Shown here: positions 57,691 to 64,000 of the stretch, in pieces
How the letters are laid out: the number at the start of each line of letters is the position of its first letter
Numbering within the stretch: position 1 is the first letter of the stretch
Assembly: GCA_946811185.2 (NCBI GenBank)
Contig: OX328097.1
Location: forward strand, 11,230,252-11,294,251
From: Hippopus hippopus
Taxonomy: Eukaryota; Mollusca; Bivalvia; Cardiida; Cardiidae
Direction of reading: 5' to 3'
Length of the DNA: 64,000 bases
The notes under the pieces: generated by a model
The model's input: the letters and a program-made list of their open reading frames with translations, nothing else
Databases searched by the model: none
What the model was told of the DNA's origin: nothing
Program-made: the position numbers and the translations under genes

Positions 57691-58167
57691 TCGTAACTGC
57701 CAGTATATACGTGGAACTTTAACGTTTTCGCGACCGAGTATAATCTCTACCTCTGCCGAGTAAGACCTCTTTCGCTGCAGAGGAAATATTATTATACTGC
57801 AAAGAAATTTCTCGCGATCTGATTGGATAATATGCCCCGAACATATATATCATGTCCACTGGCAAAACCAACGTAAAAGCAGTTTCCCTTTCGGGAGCCC
57901 CGTATACATGACTACACTATCACCACAACATCCAAAAAGGCGGCGTCGATCAAGATTAACATCAAGATTATGCGCAAAGCTGCACGTTTTAGCACGTATT
58001 ACCAAGGTTTCAGTGACGTCAGTTCCCAGTGACGTCAGTTTTCATTGAATTGGGGCACTCAGAAGGGAAATTCTACTTCGTCAGCGTGCTCAATTTTTTA
58101 AACCAAAAAACAGGTAAAATTCGCTTAACAAACGTTGGAATGGTAAACTTTGCAGTATAATAAAATC

Positions 58168-58311
58168 GTTGTACAGTCAGGTGGCAGGGGACCTGGAAAC
58201 TTGTTCACGGCTGTGGTGAATCATGTCGCCACCTCGCCTTCGGCTCGGGGCGACATGATTCACCACAGCCGTGAACAAGTCTCCAAGTCCCCTGCCACCT
58301 GACTGTACAAC
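58168..58311. repeat. 144-bp near-perfect palindrome
   Basis: Arms of about 63 bp (GTTGTACAGTCAGGTGGCAG ... and inverse) around a short GCCTTCGGC centre, with only one or two mismatches. Confidence 0.8.
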
Positions 58312-58319
58312 TAATAAAG

Positions 58320-59270
58320 TCGACCTATATGTATGTCTTAATTCACAGTTCCACAGATCCTCTTTTGTCTTAGCTTAGTGTCATATAGCGCACAGTGTTG
58401 ATAAAAAAAATAAGGCTGCACGTCAAGTGCTGTCTGATCTGAATCTACGCCGTCTGCAAACACTACATGTGGTTAGCCGCGATTGGCACCAAGTGGATTA
58501 TAGAAAATTGATACATACTTCACGAATATTCAGTGTGAAACAGCTGTGTCAGTTTTCACCCAGTAAATAAATAGTTCAATCGATACAAAACATTTCTATA
58601 TAACCTCATCTTAGACAGGGATTTAGTTCATCTTAATGAAGATAACATGTATAGATCGATATCATTTATGCTGTTTTCAGATAAATCAATAGCTAATTCA
58701 AGCCTCGGAAAGCAGAAATCTACGAAGGATTTTTCTACGCTAGCTTTTCACATATTTCTAGCTATTGATATATCGGAATGAATAAATAGTGATTTGCCAT
58801 TGGTCAGTAACCTGTACATTTTTATTCTGCGGGCCCCTGCAGGGCTATTCGAGAACAAATCTATGACAACATACAAGCTACTATAGCTAATATTTTTCAA
58901 AGCGTTTCTCTACAACCTATTACTGTATGTCTACATGTATTTAAAGAATCTTCTATTTTAGCAGCAATCTTTTTAAAACGATGATTTAGATAACGATCTA
59001 ATCTTGAAAAAGATGGCGAGGTTACTTTCATCGATTCTCTTCATAATGAACCATAACAGATTTTGAATACTAAATTAAAGTACTTCTTACGTTGTTAATC
59101 TTTTTTTAAGACACCTCTTGCTTTTAATGTTTTGGAAGACTTCTTTGTTATTGGGGGGGGGGGGGGGGGGGAGAAAGAAGGGGGATTGTTGTGACAAGCG
59201 ATCGGTACTAAAAATATTTTCAAAAGACCTACAAAACATCATGCATATAGGTCGTAATCTAACAATTATA
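58320..59270. other. Intergenic with one decayed family C hairpin
   Basis: 58412-58455 keeps GGCTGCACGTCAAGTGCTGT and CTGATCTGAATCTACGC. A run of about 18 G lies at 59153-59170. No gene seen. Confidence 0.4.
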
Positions 59271-59284
59271 ATCTTACAACGCGT

Positions 59285-59515
59285 CTTCATCTGCAAAAGG
59301 TGTCGACCCACGTCAGCCTGCGCAGTCCGCGCAGGCTGACCTAGGTCGAAACTTTTTGCTATTGGTAAATTTTCTGCATGTCCAAGGATCATTTGAGCAC
59401 AGGATTCAGCTGATTGTAAGAAAAAAGTGGTTTTAAAGATCCATAATTATGTGATTACTTGAACAATGGATTACTGAAATGCACTCAAACTCCTTTTGTC
59501 AAAGCTTGCCTCATA
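59285..59515. mobile_element. Family B element, left-truncated
   Basis: Starts CATCTGCAAAAGGTGTCGAC; palindrome CGTCAGCCTGCGCAGTCC / GCGCAGGCTGACC at 59311-59341. Ends TTTGTCAAAGCTTGCCTCA. Confidence 0.7.
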
Positions 59516-59907
59516 TAAATTCGACCTCTTTCAACGGCATGAAATACGATCCACTAAATATCAGAAATTTTATCTTATATGCTTTACTAAACAAGGGGAT
59601 GATACAGATCCAAAACCAGGCTGCACGTATGTGCAATCTGATCTTCATCTGTGCCATCTGAAAAAATCCCAGTTTTCGCTTATGGCACTGGAAAGATTAC
59701 GACTCTAAAAATCAGTGGAATTGGCTTATGTACCTTTACCGGTTACTTGGAAAAAAAAACCGAGTAGATCAAGATCGGTCTGTGAGGTCTACTCTCATTC
59801 AGCTGTACCTATTCAAATCTATTTTTCCTACCTAAACTTACCCATTTTTCCATCCCTTTCAATCGCCCAAAATCATACCCACAAATCCATATTTTATATC
59901 TGATTAA

Positions 59908-60068
59908 CCCTATACCAAAACTCGTGTCTTAACGACCCTGAAGAATAACGCTTTTGAAAACATCGTGTGAAAAGGACAAAATGCACCAATATTAAAGCCA
60001 CATAAAATTTGTCGTCTGCAAATGCTTTCAATTTGGATAAGTCCAAACTTTTGTCTTCTTGTTTTGAG
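59908..60068. mobile_element. Family A element, hairpin deleted
   Basis: TTAA 59904-59907 with CCCTATACCA; after GACAAAATGCACC it jumps to the right flank (GTCGTCTGCAAATGCTTTCA). Confidence 0.6.
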
Positions 60069-60125
60069 TTATATTAGCTGAAATAGTTCTTATCATCTGT
60101 ATTTCATTGTTATTTTTTATACATC

Positions 60126-60215
60126 TGATAATAATAATAATAATAATAATAAGAAGAAGAAGATTAGTAGTAGTAGTAGAAGTTGTAGTAGTAATGGTAG
60201 TATATGTTAGTGATA
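60126..60215. repeat. (AAT)n/(AAG)n/(TAG)n microsatellite
   Basis: Three adjacent trinucleotide tracts differing by single base changes. Confidence 0.85.
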
Positions 60216-60964
60216 TGATGGGAAATGTTCTTCTTAATCATGGAAGAGTCAGCGAACAATTGGTGAAAAATGTTTCCCCCCAAAAATCCCAAAAGAAAAA
60301 GGCAAAACGATCTTGATCAAAACAGGCATTTAAATACTGCTTTTTATGTACAAACAGTAAACTGGTGATTTAAAGTGTCTTTGTATACATAAATAGGAAA
60401 TTAAAGAAAAAATGTCCAGTATCAAGAACTGTATCCCCCCTTTTTTTTAAACTCTTTACAATACAACAAAATGTTACGTTTGTTTACGTTTTTCTTTTTT
60501 TGGTGACCAAAATTTTAGTCGCAGGGTCCAGTTCTCTCCAGTGGAGCTTGATTTTTTTCGGGAGTGTCATTGAGCAAGACGCTTCAGATGCCTGACCCTG
60601 TACTGGTACTTGGACAGGACACACCTTAATAAGTTAGCTGTTATCAGGATATGACTGAAAATGTTTTCTACCCTATAAAAGACAAATATTATGTTTTGAG
60701 TAGCATTCAAATTATCGTCTACAATTGCTTTTAATTTAGAAGAGTTAAAAATTTGCCGTTTGGTAAAGAATTACAAATTGAATTTACAATAGTTCGTGAA
60801 TACGCCCCATATTTCTTTATTGTTCTTACCTAAAATTTTGTAAGTAAGTTACTATGCTGTATGAGAATGACGAAGAGTATTGTTGAGCAAGTGGCAACAC
60901 CCAACAAACAAACAAGCGAGGTAGGATGTAATAACTAAGTACATTTATATCTCGTATGTTAAAC

Positions 60965-61182
60965 TTTACGGTCCCTAACTCTCATATTAAAAGACGAAAG
61001 CTGCCGAGATTGGCCGAATAGCCTTTACGAAAACGTCGATATTTACCGATGAGTTATTGAGTCTACAGTCCCTAACTCTCATATTAAAACACGGAAACTG
61101 CCGAGATTGGCCGAATAGCCTTTACGAAAACGTAGATGTTACACGACATTTACCGATGAGTTAGGGGTCGTAGACCTTAAAT
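60965..61182. repeat. Family F repeat, copy 2 (inverted relative to copy 1)
   Basis: Two direct sub-units with GCCGAGATTGGCCGAATAGC, the inverse of the 18735-18962 phrase. Confidence 0.6.
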
Positions 61183-61394
61183 AATGTGGGTGGAACCGCC
61201 TTTCGTATACCATCAGCATAGTCAGGTTTGACTCACTGCTTATTTCGAAATGCCAGATTCGATACATAATATGAAGATTATTTTGAAGTATTCAAGAATT
61301 TGTCTGACCATTACTTTACGTACAAAAGAGTGAAAACTAGGACACCATATTTTTAAATTTCTCTCTCTGAAAAAGATCTTCCCCGTGTATTTAA

Positions 61395-61607
61395 CCCTAA
61401 GTCTGCTAGGCGCGACTCACTTACCTTTTGCGAACAGTGTAGATCAAGATCAGACTGCACAGAACGTGCAGTCTGATCTTGGATCTACACTGTCCGATAT
61501 GGAGATATTTTTTTCCAAAGAATAAATTTTGAAAAGCGTCATTCGGATCTTTACTATCGGCTTGAGTTTTTACTATCGGCTTGAACGTTTATATAGCAGA
61601 ATCAGGG
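61395..61607. mobile_element. Family C full-length element (213 bp)
   Basis: TTAA 61391-61394 and 61608-61611; CCCTAAGTCTGCTAGGCGC start; hairpin 61434-61497. Its right part holds a direct doublet TTTACTATCGGCTTGA. Confidence 0.75.
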
Positions 61608-61663
61608 TTAAAAGAATGGGAATGCTTGACTTGTAAATACTTATTCATGAACAGAAAATCTGT

Positions 61664-61933
61664 CATATGGCTTGCAACACGCGAAAAGGGGCATTCGGAC
61701 ATTTGCGTAAAATGTCGCCTCGGATCAGCCTGCGCAGTCCGCGCAGGCTAATCCGAGACGACACTTTACGACTACAGTAGATTTTGTGCTATAGTAGACG
61801 TGCGCAAAACAGAAAATTATATAAAAACTGAAAGTGTCGTTTCGGATTAGCCTGCGCGGACTGCGCAGGCTGATCCGATACGACACTTTACGCAAATGTC
61901 TGAATGTCCCTCTTCGCGTGTTGCAGGCCATAT
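61664..61933. mobile_element. Family D double-hairpin element
   Basis: Inner hairpins at about 61707-61771 and 61831-61895; outer ends GCAACACGCGAAAAGGGGC and inverse. Same 270-bp size as 55799-56068. Confidence 0.8.
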
Positions 61934-62085
61934 AAAACGAAAGCAACAAAATATCATAGCGCTAACCTTTTTTACTGCCCAGCGATCCCTTTTTGTTTTG
62001 CTTTTATGTTTTAACGCTGTCAGAAAATACAATTACACACGAAATTCAGAAAAAAGCATTCCGTTTAAAGTTCAAAATCAGGTAA

Positions 62086-62160
62086 CGGACGGTGTAGATC
62101 CAAGATCAGACTGCGCGTGCGCGTTCTGCGCAGTCTGATCTTGATCTATACAGTCCGCAT
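62086..62160. mobile_element. Family C core hairpin
   Basis: GGACGGTGTAGATCCAAGAT and inverse, with a GC-rich loop (GCGCGTGCGC). Confidence 0.6.
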
Positions 62161-62644
62161 AAGATACTTATATCACTTATTCTAATGAAAGCGTGAAACC
62201 ATGTTAAAATATTTACACAACGGCTTATTATTGTTTTAATACCCCACGATATCTTGTTATAAAGTAGAAAGTCATATTTGGAGGGTCTCTTCTTTGTTTG
62301 AATGATACAGTATATGTAAATAAACATACAGAAATGACTAAAATTTAGATATTCCGTCTTGAATTATCGGTGACTAGTATCAAAATCGATACACGTTTGT
62401 GGAGCGAACACTTTAACAGTCTTCATAGACTAAACCCAATACCGAGTTTCATATAAGGATATATACGGTATTTTGCAAGGTATCGTACTTTCATTTAAAA
62501 TATAAAGAATATTAGAATATAAAGGTATGTTTTACTTAATATATAGATATGTTTTGCAAGACACAACCAGTGTCATGTCAACGGCTATTCAGAGAAAGGA
62601 CAACTGCCTCATAAACTTGTATAGAAATAAATCTATAACAATAC

Positions 62645-62710
62645 GTAAAAGTTTCAGCGAAAATTCTTTATCATTAACGTTTCGGCTTACGCCTTCATCA
62701 GGACTTTTAC
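62645..62710 (-). ncRNA. Hammerhead-ribozyme-like motif
   Basis: On the minus strand: GTAAAAGT (62710-62703), CTGATGA (62701-62695), a 3-bp GGC/GCC stem with a GTAA loop, GAAAC (62683-62679), then ACTTTTAC (62652-62645) that pairs with the first segment. This is the order stem I - CUGAUGA - stem II - GAAA - stem III - stem I. Against it: one extra A before stem II, no convincing stem III, and no clear UH cleavage site. Such motifs are known in Penelope-like retroelements; no such element is seen beside it. Confidence 0.3.
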
Positions 62711-63104
62711 AGAATTTTATTTCACTTTTTTCCCCTAAACTTGTAGAAACAAGGGACATTTTTTTTTAAAATAAGTGAGACAAATATACTCAAAACTAAT
62801 TCATGAATAAGTTTTAAAGGGACATAACCCCACCCATGGGCACTATGTCCTAGAATCCCTGCCTTGGAAGAACGCTGTCAAAAATTCTAAGCGGGAAAGA
62901 TGGAACATGTAGCCATGATTTGATATGATTTTACGTTTATTTATAGTAGCCACCGAGGAGGCTGTTGATTATGTTAATTGGGATAATGCAAGATACAAGA
63001 CGAAACCCATCCTAGGTTGCTCCTAATTTTTGTACGTGCATGGTGTATCTGTCACACAACCATCTTGGGTTTAAAGTCTCATCTGAAAGACTAGTTTTAG
63101 CTGG

Positions 63105-63185
63105 CCAGCCGTAGAAATCGAACCCACACCCTTTAGTATCCCGAGATTAGACGATTACAAATCCCGTGCTTTTTCACTTAAGAAA
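63105..63185 (-). repeat. Possible tRNA-derived SINE fragment
   Basis: The minus strand carries GTGGGTTCGATTTC, a box B-like sequence; a box A about 45 bp earlier is only vaguely present. Confidence 0.3.
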
Positions 63186-63189
63186 ATCA

Positions 63190-63377
63190 GGGCCCGTATT
63201 CACCGACCTTTCTCTAGAATATTCTTTGGCTTATTTTAGATTTAGAAATTAACGCTACTTCTGATTGGCTATACCATACAGTTTAGCCAATCAGAAGTTG
63301 CGTTACTTTCAAATTTAGAATTTTCTTGAGAGTAAGACCGAGAACGTTCTTAAAAATGGTTGGTGAATACAGACCTA
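63190..63377. mobile_element. Family E foldback element
   Basis: Ends GGCCCGTATTCACCGACC and GGTTGGTGAATACAGACC; the inner arms CTTCTGATTGGCTA...TAGCCAATCAGAAG surround CATACAG. Confidence 0.75.
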
Positions 63378-63517
63378 GGCTGACTACAAGTGTCCTATGT
63401 TACAAAGCCTTTTTTGGTTTTAAACAAATCATCATTTCTACGCTCACATTATCGATGTTTCACTCTGCAATATTTATCATATTTTTATTTCTTTTGCACC
63501 CAAAATGTACTTTTTCG

Positions 63518-63690
63518 TCGGCCTCGTAACCAAAAGGTCTCGAGTTCAATACACGGGGCGGGTATCAACTTTGGGACTGTTCATAGGCCCACACACTCAC
63601 CGCAAGTTCCCACGAAGCAGAATCGAGAGAGATTAGTATAAGTTGTAAGAACTTCTTTAACAATCGATGTAAAATAGATATGTATAAACT
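63518..63690 (+). repeat. tRNA-derived SINE, 5'-truncated
   Basis: Begins at GGCCTCGTAACCAAAAGGTC, box B GAGTTCAATAC, then body and tail as in 52790-53038. It ends 95 bp before the K2P start codon. Confidence 0.65.
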
Positions 63691-63784
63691 TACACTTAAA
63701 ATGTACTTGTCTTCCTTATATTTATCACAAGATCTGTTATTTATTGTGATTACAGACATTCGATAGCTAGATCCCACAATAACA

Positions 63785-63926
63785 ATGCGATGGTTAGTGA
63801 TACTGATTCTGTTCCTGGTAACGCTGGCCTACATGTTTATTGGTGCAGCCGTGTTCCAAGCGTTCGAGTCCGACAATGAACAGGACACCAAGACTGAGAC
63901 AAGACAGGCTTTTAACGAATTCGTAG
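63785..63926 (+). CDS. Two-pore-domain K+ channel, first coding exon (partial gene)
   Basis: The ATG at 63785 follows an in-frame TAG at 63764-63766. It opens 47 codons: a transmembrane helix (WLVILILFLVTLAYMFIGAA) running into VFQAFESDNE. This is the M1 start and conserved GAAVFxALE-type motif of K2P (KCNK) channels, which make potassium leak channels in the plasma membrane. A donor GTAAAG follows at 63927, with an alternative GTAGGT at 63923. A possible acceptor (TGATTACAG) at 63752-63760 suggests a 5'UTR exon further left. The P-loops and remaining helices lie beyond the window. The subfamily cannot be told from this exon. Confidence 0.72.
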
Positions 63927-63959
63927 GTAAAGTATCATTCTGATCTATATCCGCCGAGA

Positions 63960-64000
63960 AGTCCTGTGTAGCTCAGTCGGTAGGAAACCTTAGAAACCAA
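63960..64000 (+). repeat. tRNA-like SINE head at window edge
   Basis: TGTGTAGCTCAGTCGGTAGG is a box A-like sequence right after the K2P donor; box B would lie outside the window. Confidence 0.4.

Noticed and set aside
59087..59392. 101-codon reading frame including a polyproline tract
   Set aside because: The prolines come from the poly-G tract and the rest from a family B element.
61725..62138. Several overlapping reading frames ending in ...SACAVRAG or similar
   Set aside because: These are translations of the GC-rich palindromes of families C and D.

Overview
This is nuclear DNA from an animal, most likely a bivalve mollusc. It is AT-rich, has large introns with GT/AG boundaries, and is packed with short inverted-repeat transposons, tRNA-derived SINEs and DIRS-type retroelements. 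Palindromic repeats of the kind seen in families B, C and D here are familiar to me from bivalve genomes of the Dreissena/Mya/Mercenaria sort. That attribution is from memory and is not proven by the window.

Three host genes can be supported. (1) A complete 11-exon gene on the minus strand (30662 down to 6216) encodes a 537-residue coiled-coil protein that I identify as BBOF1 (basal body-orientation factor 1, DUF4515). All intron phases join correctly, and an RFX/X-box-like motif lies about 70 bp before its ATG, as expected for a ciliary gene. (2) A two-exon gene on the minus strand (48126 down to 45718) encodes a 619-residue secreted or membrane-anchored, cysteine-rich protein with a somatomedin-B-like motif. 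It resembles the ectodomain of molluscan adhesion-type receptors but has no seven-helix domain. (3) The first coding exon of a two-pore-domain potassium channel lies on the plus strand at the right edge (63785-63926).

Layout. 1-460: decayed mariner transposase. 460-6200: repeats downstream of BBOF1. 6216-30662: BBOF1, with a 13-kb intron 9 that is almost all repeats. 30750-33000: a dispersed repeat and little else. 33027-42773: a nested retroelement complex. There a DIRS-type tyrosine-recombinase retroelement (minus strand) is split by a 5'-truncated LINE (plus strand). The LINE is split by a 3.2-kb TTAA-flanked Kolobok-like DNA transposon carrying a THAP-domain gene, and that transposon holds smaller elements. 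The LINE/DIRS junction also holds two inverted 547-bp elements forming a 1.1-kb palindrome. 43000-45700: repeats. 45718-48126: the somatomedin-B-like gene. 48200-63780: intergenic repeats, including a decayed tandem array and a hammerhead-like RNA motif. 63785-64000: start of the K2P gene.

A recurring theme is insertion at TTAA. At least four unrelated-looking element families (A, C, the 547-bp pair and the THAP element) use TTAA, and neighbouring elements repeatedly share one TTAA between them, building trains and palindromes. No operon, CRISPR array or free-standing tRNA/rRNA gene was seen.
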